From: Phascolomyces articulosus
Lineage: Eukaryota > Mucoromycota > Mucoromycetes > Mucorales > Lichtheimiaceae
Assembly (NCBI GenBank): GCA_025677815.1
Contig: JAIXMP010000004.1
Coordinates: 868,001-932,000, forward strand
Direction: 5' to 3'
DNA length: 64,000 nt
The translations under genes were made by a program, and so were the position numbers. The notes beneath the pieces are model-generated. The model had not been told where the DNA came from and ran no database searches. It was given only the letters and a program-made list of their open reading frames with translations. Positions within the stretch are counted from its first letter, which is position 1, and the number at the start of each line of letters is the position of its first letter. Shown here piece by piece: positions 49,772 to 63,049 of this stretch.

Positions 49772-50114
49772 AAAGAAAAGGCGTGGTATCGGGAAAGCGA
49801 CGGGAGAAAGAGTGAAAATTAAAGAAAAGGAAAAAAAGAGGAGCTATAGTTTTTTTTAATGCATGATAGCTTGATAAAGGATTCCCCGACACACTCCAAT
49901 AAATAAATTACACTAGTCAAAAATAGGAAAGTAAACATCAAGTAAAAGGATCATATAACATTCTAAGTGATTGTATTTGTTATTTGTTGTTGTTGCTTCT
50001 TAATAATAATAAAATAGTAATAATAGTAATATATAAAAATAAAATAAGAATAATAAATTTGTATTATAATAAATCAAAATAAATAATAATAAAATATATA
50101 AAGAATAGAATAGT
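49772..50114. other. Intergenic, no gene seen
   Basis: Short gap between NDE1 (5' end) and the DOCK gene (3' end), on the same strand. Contains an AATAATAATA-type low-complexity tract at 50000-50100. Confidence 0.5.
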
Positions 50115-53100
50115 TTATGCTGGAGGCGGTCGTTTTTTCTTCCGCAATGACATCTTAAGACTACGAGATATACTTTCTGCCCTTGAAGCAGCAGGAGGCG
50201 GATGATGATGTGAAGGAGTGTCTACAATGGCCTCCATCATCATACTTGGAGGACGTGTATCGGTAGGGGAACGCATTGATGAAAAAACAGGTGACATGGG
50301 AAGGCTCGATGATATATTACTTAGAGTACTTTGTTGTGAATTTTGCCTAGCGAGCGGAGGACGAGACGATGCTGCTGATGCTGGTGATTGAGAGATAGGA
50401 ATGGGTTGAGATGGTTGCAATTGTTGTGATTGGGATGGGGGTAATTGATGTAAATGCTGTTCCAATTGATGGGATGGGTTTAATAGAGATTCTTCAGATT
50501 GATGGTGATGATGGTCTAATGGATGTATATCATTCTCTTGTAAAATGTGTTGTTGGGTATCTTTGTGTCTACGGACATATTCAATTTCTTCTTTAAAGTT
50601 CTTTTTAAAGACTAAAAATAAATCGATGCGACGTGTTAATATAAATAAATTCGGTTAATCTTTCTTACCCTAATATCCCCCCAAAACTAAATGAACTTAC
50701 AGTCAACGAGCGTATTATGGAAAGGTTTCATATCAGAAGATACAAGTTTACGATGAATTTCTAAACCTCTTTCAATGATGCCAACCTAGATTATACGAAA
50801 ATAACATGATTAGGATATATATTTTCAATATATACAATCGTATTCCTCCCGCGCATAAATAATTATTACCTGTTCATTAATGGCCGTCTTTAAACGACGC
50901 ACCCAGGGACGCATTTCAGGGTTCTTTTCCCAATACCAATCCGTCAAGAAGGCCTTCTTGTAAAGGGTAACACCACCATTGACAGGGGCATCCACAGCAC
51001 CATTTAATGCCATGGAGAATGGACTAATATTGACCGAACCAGAACCACTATGATGTTGATGTTGTCTCAAATGAACAGAATACTTGTTGGCCAGTGCGCA
51101 TAACTCTTCATTTTTATTTTCCATTGCCAAGACAGCATTTTCAATCGGCGAAATTTCAACATCTTCCACAGACACCACCTTGGACCGTCGTGCTGTCGTC
51201 GGGAATGTTTCTTCACACGTAAAGATGGTCTTTTTCGTCCACAGGTTCAAAAAGTCCATTTCCGGTTTCTTGTTGGCTGCTTCCTTACTATTAGGTACAG
51301 CTCCATCCACAGCAGATAATTGTTGTACACTGCCCTTATCAAATGGTCTTGAATAAGAGAAATGCGAGACTTGATTGGCCAAATAATACTTTTTGATAGA
51401 TTCAGGTACCAACGGATGATTCAATAAAGATTGCTGATCAGTGGTAGTGGTAGGCTCCGCTGTCACTGCCGTAATTTGTAAATACTGAGCATCCACTTCT
51501 TCATCCACTTCACGTATTTGTTCCTCGGTCAAGATGGATTGAGTCGCATATTTGCTGGGTAACAATTGAGCATTCGGATGTTGGTTTTGCATACGTTCAA
51601 CAAATGAGGCCATTTTTTCCCATTCCAAACCACGATAAATAAATTGTTGATGGCGTAAACTAGGAGGGAATCCACGGCCATAAAAGACGACTCGGAAATA
51701 CTCGGCAAAATAGCGTTCCTTTTTCACAATGTCTTGGGCATATTGCGCTTGTCGTTGTAAAATCTCACTGAGTTTGATATAATCATAAATGACATTTTCA
51801 TATTGATGCGCCAATTCTTTGCATAAACCAATACATAGTTCCCAAGCACTTCCTTTTTCCAAATACATGATCATGTCCTTGTACAATTTCTCCTTGCGTA
51901 CAAACGCCGTTTGGACCGGGAAATTCAGTTCAGGAATGGCAGGATATTCTTCTTGTGGATCCCATGTTAATAAATCAGCATGGAAACGTAATGTCAAGGC
52001 GGCTTCGACATAGTTGCTGCTACTGACGTGCAATTCGACCAATTGATGCACATACTTGATATAGATATCTTCGCGTTGAATGACTTGAACAAATTCCATC
52101 AATTTCAAAGTAGCACTGATACGATCATCCACAAATTCATCGTTATCCAAAGGTAAACTTCGGATTTGAAGTAATAGACACAAAAATTTGCTAATCGAAT
52201 CAACTGCCTTGATACCACATTGTGCCAATAAAGGGGGTAATTGTTGTTCTCGTAATTGTTGTCCCAATGATTTTTCCAATTCAGGCACCCATTTGCTCTT
52301 GATGGCTTCATCACCTTTGTTTTCCGTCATTACCAATAAATCAATGGTACTGATCAACAAATTTTGTACACGCGATAACGTTTCAAAGGAACGTAATTCG
52401 ATCGCCACAATATCTGCCAAAATACTGACAGCTGTATATCGCACCTTGTCATGCAATGTCAAGCTCACACCACATAAAGGTCGAAGAATAGCAGGAATCA
52501 AGGCTAACTGCAATGGTGATACCGCAGGCACTTGTTCCTTTCCTTGTTTGGCTTCATCTTCCGGAAACTTCTCCGTCTTTTCACCATCTCCTTGATCCAC
52601 GGATATCACTTCACCATTACTTTCTTGTTCCATTTTTTCCTTTTCATCCGTCAATCGACTAATCAATACCTTGGCTTGATAAGCATCCTCGGATGATTCT
52701 TTCTCTTCATCATACAACACTTTGGATCCAGTACTTGCTCTTTTGGCATTCAAATCTTCTGCACTTGACATTTCTTCTTCGGCGGATAAGAAACGATCTT
52801 CTTCAGCTATTGTATCGACCGACGAATTATTGGTTGTATTCTGAATAATTCCCAATCCATTCGTTGTTGTTCCTGTCGTAGCACTTGGTGTTGTTGATGT
52901 TTTGTTGGAATAATTGCCAATCATAGCAGAAAGCATGGAAGCCGATTTGACAGCTCTTGGTACTTTTTTAGGACCAGCCAATTTCCATAAAGCATGCAAT
53001 GTTTTTGCTCCCACAGCTCCCTTCATATTACCCGCCAATTTCCAAACCACTCGTTGTGTTTGAGGCAAGAAATCTTCAATATCCAATCGAGGACTTGACA

Positions 53101-56100
53101 TGACCCGAAGCAATCCAACAAAAAAGGTACGCCATACATCTTCAATAGGGGATGAAGAAGATGTATCATGAAGATTATAATAATTCTCTTCGTTCTCCTT
53201 TGCATCACCAGAAGCCGAAGCAGGAGCGGCAGGATGCATCTCTGGCATTTCAAAAACACAAAGAGCTGGTGCCATGATATGATTTAATACAATTTGATGT
53301 CCAATCACCGAAAGATTCAACCAACTATCTGGTAACTTGCGTGTTTCGGTCGTTTCATCTTGTTCGTGATGAATACTATCATCCTTGGCATTTGATTCTT
53401 CCAATTTTTGCATACTATCACCAAACAAGATAGCCATACAAGCATGGACTAATTGACGTAAAAATGAAGCGACTTGACTGGGTCCACCGTCTTCATGATC
53501 ATACATGTGTTGAAGATAATCCACCCATTGTTGTCGTGGTGTTAAATAAAACAATTCTAGAATCACAACCGTGATATCAAATAGACCCGTCGTTACCATG
53601 GCAGCCAAATTGCCTGTCGCTGCAATGGCTGGATTGTTCTTGATCGATGTTGCATGGAATGGATAGGTGGATGGAAATGGTGTGGTGGGTGATGTGGCTA
53701 ATGCTTGTAATACTACCGAAAATTTGGATGCTTCACTATTGCTTGGACCACTGATACTGCCAGATCCTGATCCTCCAATGATACTACTACTACCCATTAA
53801 ATCCCTGGTAATCGAAGAAGGCGAATGTTTCATACCAATTGAATTCGATCTATCCCGTAACACACTTAATGAATGCCTTGAACTTGTACGTGCTGGTGGT
53901 ACAGGTGGTATTGCATCTGCTGTGGCGGCTGTACTTTCTGCAGCAATACCCGACGCATGAATTGCTTGAACTGTCAATCGTTGCAAATCCTTGTAAGCAT
54001 TCAATAACTGAGGTACCAATTGCAATGCCAATTCAGTGATCGTCATCAATTCTGTGTGTGAATCTTCCATCAAATCTTCATCTCCACTTGTGGCCATAGA
54101 TATCGGACGCGACAAAGTCGATAATGAAGGAGACGATACCGACGAAGTCGACAAACCAAACGAAGCCATACCAGATAATCGACGTACCTTGTCTAAAATT
54201 TCACTCATAATCGTCAATGACAATCGAAGATATTCCAACCATTGAACACGAGGCAATCGCATTTGTTGATGATCTGCAGGCACTGAGGAAGAAGAAGCAT
54301 CATCATTATTTCTTGAAGCAAAAATGATATTTTTCGCCGTAGACATATAAGAATTAAGCCATACTTGAATCCATTTAAACACACTCTTGGCCAATCCAGA
54401 ACGACAGGTATGATCATTAAACACAGGACCCTTGACAATCGCCAAAATCATACATAGTCGATATCCAATCAATTTGCCAGTAACATGAGAACACCCATTC
54501 ACAAAATGAGTCGTAATATCCACCAATTGTCGTGGTGAAAAGACACGGCGTAATTCTCCCAAAATTTCCGCAAAATGTTGCAACGCTAATGTTTGGGTAC
54601 CAATCATGACACTAGGTTGGTCAGGGGCCATCATATCATTGATCAATTGTAATAATTGTTGCAGCTCTTCCTTGAACATGATATCACGAAGTCCACGTTC
54701 TCCATCCTCTTCCTTTTGTTGCTGCATGCCACGCGACCGTACAATAAATCGAAGCAAGTACTCCCATACTTTCATACTCGCACGAAGTCGTTTTCCCTTT
54801 TTTGGATCACTTGGGTCTTTGCATAAACGCAACATGCCCTTGAGCATATAATCATACACCATTTCATGTTTGGTTACCCGTAATCGTCGTGTGGTAGGAT
54901 TGGTTTCTGTAGGTGTACTGACTGCACTATGACTTTCATTGGTAGGCGAAGTCGAAAACCGCTGTTCCACATAGACATCCAAGACAGGTCTGAAATTACT
55001 GAACCGTCGATCTTGTACAATCCCCAATACCCAAATAATCGCCGCCAACGCTTCATCCCTCAACGTTTCCCCTCGTTTTTCATCCTTGTACCGATACACC
55101 AAAATATCCAACAAGGCATCAAAAATATCGTTCAAAAATTTAACCACTTCCATTTCGCCCACAAACGTAAACTTGTCCAAAATCGACAGTAAATCACCAT
55201 GATCGCCTCCTTCATTCAAGGTCGAACGCCAATTGAGCAGTTTCACCAACGTTTCATTTTGTGTGAATTGTGTCGAACACAAAAAGGTGGTTAACGTAAC
55301 AGTATCTTTTGCTGTATTGAGTTTGGCGGCGGCAGTCAATACTGATGCGTCCGACCATGTATGATCCGACAAAGTGCTGCTGCTGGTGCTATGACTTGTG
55401 GTTGTTGTCATGGCCGCGGTATGTAATGATGAAGAACTACCACCAAAAGCACGGTGGGAACTTTTGAGACTGTGAATGGAGGAAGAATGTTGATGCTGAG
55501 GTGATTTGTTACTATTGTTGCGTGAGGAAGAAGTGGATACACTGGTAGTGATTTCTTGATGTTGCATATTGAAAGGTGCCGTGGAACGCGAAAACCAAGG
55601 CACATGATCGAGATAAATGCGTGGATGCGCTAATTGACGATCATACTTGTACAAGTTGAGTGTATGTGTACCATCCGCCACAAAATAACGATGCAAAGGA
55701 GGTAAAAACAAAGGTAAAAAACCCATGGCCACGATTTTTTCACCTGAAAAACTACCACTTTCAGGTGAGCCACCCGCCGATGGAGGAGAATAATGATGAC
55801 TGTTGCTATGATGATGATGATAACTGCTGTTGCTACTACTACGATGACGTACTGTAATAAATAAATGCGTTCGTTCCCATTGTCTATGCTCCTTGATATG
55901 GACTTTGAGTGTTTCACCCCATCGAGGTCGTTGTTCATGATAAAATACCATACTTTCCCAATACGTGACATGTGGTGCGCCAGCGCCTGCCGTCAATGCA
56001 TGTTCAATTACATCCCCCGTAATATTATCCCTCGCACAGATCGTCACCTGAACATTCTTGGACCTGGCAAATTGAACAAAATCACCTGCGTTTAATGTTA

Positions 56101-58507
56101 CATACAATTCGTTGCGTTCATCATTGGGAAACACCACATCCGGGAAACCTAAACGCGACGTACGGGGTACACCTTGCAATAATGCTGCGTTTGTTTTTAA
56201 TACATCATCCAATTGCCCGTAAAACATACGGAGATAAACACATAACATTTCTGCCCTGGCATTCTTGACAAAATCTTTGGTATTGTTGTGAATAATGTCT
56301 TCATGCAATGTGGCAAATGTGGATTCGGAAGTGGCTGTATAAATACGAATATCATGCTCTGCTGGTTCAATCCGAGTAAAAGGTCCACCACTATGATTAT
56401 TACTATTGTTCCCTTGTTGCTGTTGCTGTTGCTGTTGTTGACCATACATCGCCGTGGCCGATGCTGGCATTCCACCCGGTGATAACAAATCAGCGCCTGA
56501 TCCAGAAGGCGATTGATCCGATTTTTGTAACAAGGGAGCAATATGTAATACAGCACAACCAAAAGGACGTCGACATAAATTATCACTCGATTGACGTGCG
56601 TGGCTCTTTTTTTGTGCTGTTGTTGTATAATGTGATGCTGATTCAATATAATTCGTCACCCTTTGTGCATCACTATTGCCAAACAACATGGAAGCATGAC
56701 TTCCAATCGTTCCCAAATGATCCTTTTCCTTGTCCGAATATTTCATGCTGCCCAAACGAACTATACGACAAACCAAATACAATCCATCATTCAAATCATG
56801 TGCGGACAAGTCGGCAAATAAAGTTTGTAACTTGCCAATTTGTCGTTCATCCGTAGGCATCCCTTGATACGTCAATGTGACTGAAAATTGTTCAGTAATA
56901 AATCCTCCATTGTACAATGAAAAATACAATTCAGTAAATTCCCCTGGTTGACATATTTGTGCTACAAATGCTTTTAATTCAAAAAACATGTGATGGAATT
57001 TGGCCCCTTTGGGATGTTGAGATGAGGATGACGATGATGCTTGTTGTTGTGTTTGTTGTTGTTGTTGTGTATCTGATGATGAAGATATTGTGGATGAGGC
57101 TGAAGGTGGGGTTGATGTTGCTGCTGCTGCTGCTGTTGTTGTTGCTGTTTTCGTCGACGGTGCAATCGAAGGCCGTGATAATGTCGAAGAAGCGAATGAT
57201 GTGGTGATGGGAACATGTTCCATCAATGCATATTTCCAATGCATGCGTAACAACATGGCCAAAGAGGTACTATTGGCATCCAAAATATATCCACGTTCAG
57301 GATGTCGAATGATCATTTCACGCGTTTGTGAAATATTCAACATGACCATGCGATGAATAATTTCTTTTCTTAACCTTGACAATTCTTCTCTTGATAGTGC
57401 TTGATCCAATAATTGCCGTCGCGCTTGGAAAAGATAATTGATATGATCCCGAACCGAATTAAAAGCACTGTATCGTCGTTCCTCGAGGTATTTGTATAAT
57501 AAACAATTCCATTCACTTACACACGCGCCAATTTCATCTACCAATGGTTCTGAACTGCCTGTAATGGTGGATTGATCAAAACGAGCCAATAATAATGAAG
57601 GTACGGGCCGATTCTGTGTTGTTGTTACGGTTGTGTTGGTAGGAGAAGAAGAGATGATACGTTGATGATGATCTTCCTCTGTATGGGAAGGATGATCTTC
57701 CTCCTCTAATGGTGGTGATAATCCTCCTCCTACCATGGCACTTTCAGGTCGACTTCCAGGTAAAGGAGGGGGTGGAGTACGAACTGTTGTACTCGTTTCT
57801 CCCATTCCTCCTTGATGTTGTTGCTGTTGTTCAAAATACGATGATAATTTTCGATGATGTGGATGTGTATGATGAGGATGAGTGATATGTGATTCAGACA
57901 AAGATCTCGATAAATTAGGTGCTTCAGCAGCAGGGGAATTATGAGACGAAAGCATCCAGGGCGCTGTAGGAGAAATAGGATGTAAATGTGAATGTTGGTC
58001 ATCCTGAGGATGAAACAAGATCGAGTCTGTGCGGCGTAACGATTCAGCTGGATCCAAGTCGAGATATTCTTTGATCTGAACATGTGTTCGGGGAAAACAA
58101 CCAATTGGTGCCGTATTGGGTTTTCTCCCTTCTTCCAATGAAGATAATACATAGCCTCGGTACCAATGGCCTTGTTGTTCCAAGATGAACAATTCATCCC
58201 CTACTTCGAGTGGGATAAGACTGGCATAATCGGATGCATGTGTACTGCCATGTGAAGTGTCAGGAAACGCGGATGATGACGATGTCGATGCGGTCGTGAA
58301 TATGGAGGCTGTGTCATTATTATTATTGTTTAGAATGGTATTACTATTCGGTGATAGTAGCGGTGAGTGAATGGTCGAGTACGTTGTGAGTGGACGTGAA
58401 TTAGGAGTGGACAAGAATGCACCCGAAGAAGATGGCTGAAGTGTGGAAGGTGTAAATGGATAGACAGCAATCCCATGCGCGATCTTGGGGAGCGGTTGCC
58501 ACTTCAT
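50115..58507 (-). CDS. DCK1: DOCK-family Rho GTPase exchange factor
   Basis: Three exons (58507-50870, 50785-50701, 50611-50115) join in phase to 2739 residues; the first exon alone is 2546 codons. Order: an SH3-like domain at ~12-150, with the first strand (GIAVYPF) separated from LEVGDELFILEQQGHWYRGYV by ~75 Ser/Thr/Asn-rich residues; a DHR-1/C2 domain ~795-955 (NELYVTLNAGDFVQFARSKN); a long helical-repeat middle with several poly-Ser/Gln/Asn inserts; a DHR-2 GEF domain ~2110-2570 (LTLRFHADLLTW..., YFAEYFRVVFYGRGFP); and a Gln/Pro/Ser-rich tail ending in a basic KKKRPPPA. SH3-DHR1-DHR2 is the DOCK-A/B layout of animal DOCK1 and yeast Dck1, which with ELMO/Lmo1 activates Rac/Rho5. It is far longer than DOCK1 (~1865), mainly through low-complexity insertions. 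Confidence 0.95.
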
Positions 58508-59660
58508 GACGAAAAGTTTATATACAACAACAATTAAATATTTTTTTTCTTGTTGAATTGGTTTTTGTGAAAAATAAAAATAAAAAAAAAACCGAAAATG
58601 TTCACGGAGAGAAAGGGATGGTGTTGTGTATTTCTTTTTTTTATTCTAGTTGTTGTTATATGCTGTATATATAACTTTGGTTGTTGCTGTTGTTGTTTAT
58701 ACGTGGTATATTAAAAAAAAGGAGTGGAAAAGGGAGAGTAAAAACAAAAAAAGAAAAAAAAAGTATTGTATAATATATTGTTTGTTATACTAGGACCCAA
58801 CAACTAAGCAACACAACCAATATTCCAATTTCTTTTTCACTAACAACCAAAACGTATGTGTGATGTTGTGCAAGGTGATCCTTGAAGGAGTTTTTTTAAG
58901 GTAATTAATGTGTACAGTTAAATTTTGCATTTAAAAATCCAGAAATAATCTACCCAATTTTTTGGCCTTGACCATATATTTTCTTGTATCAATAAAATTT
59001 TCTGATGGTCGATATAATGTTTGGAGTTCTTTCATTTATCATTTATCAACAAAAAACTACATTTCATTCTAAAGAAATTTTATTGGTACAAGAGCCATGG
59101 CCAATAAATATTCGACCTGTGCTTATCATTGATAAAACCCTGTGATATGTGTCTAATATATTCAAAATCCATCTTTATTTTCTAAGCAAAGTTCAGGTAG
59201 TGGAGAAGGGAGGGAAATAAACATGATTGGTTAATTGGTTAGCGGTATTCGTTGGCTGTCCATATTAAACAATCATCTTGGATAAAAATTACGCTTGCTG
59301 CTACATATTGCGTATTGACATCTTTCAGTTGTCACTCAATAAATAAAACTGTTTGCAGAGAATGAAGGTGAGTTAAGTAAAAAAAAAAAAAGTACCATTG
59401 AATACTATATAGTAACCATGTTAATGCTCTTTTAAAAAATATTAAAGTCAATCTGTTATTTAGTGTTCATTGATCGTGATTTTGTAATTAATTTAAAGGT
59501 AAGCCTTGTATTTCACATCAGAGAGTATTTCAAAGAAAGGCGTTAAAAACAGTGGAAGGTTACGTAGCTAATTACTTTCAGCGTACTGATGGTTTTTTTT
59601 CTGTGAATTTAGGATTTATTATCATGGTAGAATTATCAAATATTGTTCATGAGGCCATGC
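58508..59660. other. Upstream region of the DOCK gene
   Basis: The DOCK promoter should be in 58508-58900, which has A/T homopolymers and GTTGTTGTTG tracts. No gene was seen further right. Confidence 0.5.
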
Positions 59661-59664
59661 GCCT

Positions 59665-60345
59665 TGGGGAGTAAAGACCATAAGCTTCTGTGTGTGCCTC
59701 TTTAATCTATGCGTATATTTTTCTTCTATTCGCCTTTATACTCTTTCATCTGAGGGAATGCGCTTTGCGTAGTGCCCAAGTATATCTAGTGATACCCAAA
59801 AGGGGACTGATGAAATCATAAGCTTTTGTACAAGAGGGGACTGATGTAAAAATCATAAGCTTTTAGTACAGAAGGGGACTGATGGAATCATAAGCTTTTG
59901 TACGTCCCTCGCTAGTTATGCGTATCCTTTTCTTTTATTCACCTTTATAACTTTTTATCTAAGGGAATGCGCTTTGCGTAGTGCCCAAGTATATCTAGTG
60001 ATACCCAAAAGGGGACTGATGAAATCATAAGCTTTTGTACAAGAGGGGACTGATGTAAAAATCATAAGCTTTTAGTACAGAAGGGGACTGATGGAATCAT
60101 AAGCTTTTGTACGTCCCTCGCTAGTTATGCGTATCCTTTTCTTTTATTCACCTTTTTAACTTTTTATTTAAGGGAATGCGCTTTGCGTAGTGCCCAAATA
60201 TACCTAGCGATACCCAAAAGGGGACTGATGAAATCATAAGTTTTTGTACGAAAAGGGGACTGATGTAAAAACCATAAGCTTTGTACAAAAGGGGACTGAT
60301 GGAATCATAAGCTTTTGTACATCCCTCGCTAGTTATGCCTATCTT
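59665..60345 (+). repeat. Nested tandem repeat: three ~209-bp units each with three GGGGACTGATG sub-repeats
   Basis: The block starting GGGAATGCGCTTTGCGTAGTGCCC recurs at 59754, 59963 and 60172, giving a 209-bp period. Units 1 and 2 are almost identical; unit 3 has diverged. Inside each unit, a 34-38-nt sub-repeat built on GGGGACTGATG...ATCATAAGCTTTTGTAC occurs three times, followed by CCCTCGCTAGTTATGC. A degenerate partial unit precedes the array from about 59665. GGGAATGCGCTTTGCGTAGTGCCC can itself form a short GC hairpin. No ORF spans the array. Confidence 0.9.
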
Positions 60346-61005
60346 CTCTTTTCTTTTGAATATTTTTTATAGGTATCGAAGAGAAACAAATGGAACTGAT
60401 TTTTTATGAAGTTGAACGCTCATTATTGTTAGGATACTCCACAAATTAAGTACAAAAGGAGATGGAAGTGTACGTAAATAATCGTTGTGTAGCTTTTATA
60501 TAAACATTCTCTATAAATCTATTCTAATATTGCCTTAATCCTTTCTTAGGCGTTATATACGAAGACCTAAGGAATCAAAGTGGAAGCCTTACGAAACCGT
60601 TGCGTTCGTCTTTTTGTTCCTTTTTTGTTATACCAAAATCAAGAAAATAGTGCTCTTCTATGATACAACAATTCCCTTTCTTCCTGTAAAACTTCAACAT
60701 ATTATATATATTTACTATATATAAACAACATACCCTTGATTCTATTGATTTATTTGTTTCCTTTATACTTGTAAGCTTTGATAATAATATATTTACTTTT
60801 CTCCATTTCACCATATTCCATTATTTATATGCATCCAGATTATTACTTGCTGTGTAAAAGAATAATACTTTCCTTCTACAGCCAGTACAAATAGTTACAG
60901 AACGCCTCCAGCATATAATGAATTTATATCAAATCCCATTTTTATTATCTTCTACATTGTTTGACATAGATCAATTTACATTCATAAATAAAGTGCGGTG
61001 CCTAT
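60346..61005. other. Intergenic, no gene seen
   Basis: AT-rich spacer right of the tandem array. The ORF at 60575-60814 (-) has no motif or splice partner that I can support. Confidence 0.45.
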
Positions 61006-63023
61006 TTATATTTTACAAGTTAATAATGCTATCGATAGATTTCCATTTGCTGTTGTGATGGTATTGATTATATGACATAAAAAAGATATGAATATGAGAA
61101 TAATCGTTGTAATAAGTATTGGTAGTATGACAATTAGCCATTGGAATATATATGGAACATCATCGTTGTTATTTTTTGTATAATGAATCAATTTTACACT
61201 CCTCAAGAAACCGCTTGTTGTTGTAGGATGATAGTGAAAGACTCTAACAAGGCGTTTACTCTTTACTCTTGCAGCTTCTTCTGTAGGACATTCAACGAGC
61301 ACGTTCGGACCTAAAAAAACATCCATAGAAAATCGCTAACACACTTTTTTCGGAAATCTTCGCACACTCCAGGAAAAAATTTCGTACATTTCAAAGATAA
61401 AAAATTGGTACACTTCTAGGTACACTTCTGGTAAAAAATTCCGTACACTCCTGATAAAAACAAACTGTAAAGTGTATTTATAATGGCTTTTCATTCAAGC
61501 AATTCTGAAATTTTGACTCAGAATATCAGCAGAAACTTTAAAGGTCGCTAATAAAGATATTATAAATAAATAAGAGGAAAAAACATATAATAATAATTAG
61601 TGTCCAGATTTTTGGTACAACTAACATATCTAGGGGATTAGACCCAGATAATGTTGGAATCCATAATCCTAGTCAAAAAACTAGGTACCAAACTCGTATC
61701 CTATTAAGGTAGATGTCGGTGTTTTTATGTTTCCGATACAAATAACGGCGGTATAAGATTTTTATGGTGCGCAGACAATACCCAGGCTTCACCCAAAGAT
61801 ATGCAGTTGTACCAAAAGGGAAAAAAAAGATGATGATGGGTAATAAAAATAATAAAGAAAGTGATATGATGAATAATGATGACATGAAGATGAAATAGTG
61901 TATGTGTGTGTATTGAAATGAATTCTCCTTCTTCCTCCTTCCTCCATAATAGAATGACCTTGTTAGTGGTTCACTTCTTGTTGGCTACACACATGTTTAT
62001 AAATAAGCAAAGGATTATATATTAGAATCATCTTTGGAAGAAATATATAAACTTGGTAAAAAAAAAGGAAAGAAAAAGATATGCTTACCAATAGCATTTG
62101 TGAATCTTGCTTTTTTTCCCTTGTAATCGATGATGCCCATTTTTTTGTGTGTCCAAGTTCTATATAATAGGTTTTTTATTATTGTATTAATGTCTTGATT
62201 ATATCAAACCACTTGCTGAAACCAAAAAAAAGTAAAACGGATAGTATACCTGATCTATAAGAACCACGATGGGAAGACAACCTTATTCCAAAGGGAAAAC
62301 ATGAAACGCATATGACAAGAGAAAGACATCCTAACAAATAAACATCAATGTAAAAGAAAACATATGTCAGTGCACAACAATAACTTCCAGGCAGTAGAAA
62401 CAAAACAACACACCTTGTTCCTAATCGCCCCAATACACGACATAAAGCATATCTTACCATAATAGCTACAGGTGTAAAATAGAAAGCAAGAGTGATTCGA
62501 TAGTTAAACAATTGATATACAAACAGGATGACAGACACTATTAAATACTCATGAAAAAAGAGAGACAGAAAAATAATAATATGATTAACATCATCATTTC
62601 AAAACACATTCCCTTCACTCTCACAAATCATGTACCTTTATTATAAACCAGGAGAGAATCATCAACACCACCATGAAAGAATGATATGATGCAGACAAAA
62701 CAGAGACCACTATATACATATAATAATAATAACGATGGAGTATATAAACAGATTGACATAATAAAAAAATATGCCACACATCACCCACATTTCTCTTCTT
62801 TTTTTATACCTGAACCTACGCAAAAAGTAGAAATATGACCACAAATCTTGAAATCACCATTGACCGGGGGGGAAGAACCATGTTCTTGTGAACCCTATCA
62901 TCATCAATAATAATAATAGTAAAAGCAAATAAGAATAATGAATTGACAACAACAACAGATATCTTGAAAGAAAGAAAAAGGAGAAGGTTTTTTTTTGACC
63001 TGGAAAGCAGAGGTGTTGACCAT
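61006..63023 (-). CDS. Putative multi-exon membrane protein, unidentified (tentative model)
   Basis: Exon-like pieces with good splice sites occur on this strand. 63023-63000 has the ATG (MVNTSAFQ); 62894-62810 includes GDFKICGHISTFCVG; 62709-62636 is hydrophobic (SFMVVLMILSWFII); and more hydrophobic coding lies in 62540-62230. A block from about 62142 reads MGIIDYKGKKARFTNAI before a GTAAGC donor. It joins in phase either to a near stop or to a last exon from about 61316 (GPNVLVECPTEEAARVKSKR...) with a membrane helix near YIFQWLIVILPILITTIILI and a stop at 61006. I do not recognise the family, and the joins in the middle are not unique. It could be one gene or two. Confidence 0.35.
61362..61465. 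repeat. Degenerate ~24-nt tandem repeats
   Basis: Four to five imperfect copies of a CACTYCWGGWAAAAAATT-YCGTA unit run head to tail (for example GGTACACTTCTGGTAAAAAA next to TTCCGTACACTCCTGATAAA). They lie inside the putative long intron of the tentative membrane-protein gene. Confidence 0.5.
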
Positions 63024-63049
63024 GGTGGTTAACGAACTAATATGCTTGA

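Noticed and set aside
54929..57356. Several 60-150-codon ORFs antisense to or out of frame with the DOCK gene
   Set aside because: Shadows of a 2546-codon exon with clear SH3, DHR-1 and DHR-2 domains; their repeats mirror its poly-Gln/His/Ser tracts.
62179..62538. Single 119-codon membrane-protein ORF
   Set aside because: As one unit it runs through likely donor and acceptor sites; parts may be exons of the tentative gene at 61006-63023, but the full ORF is not supported.
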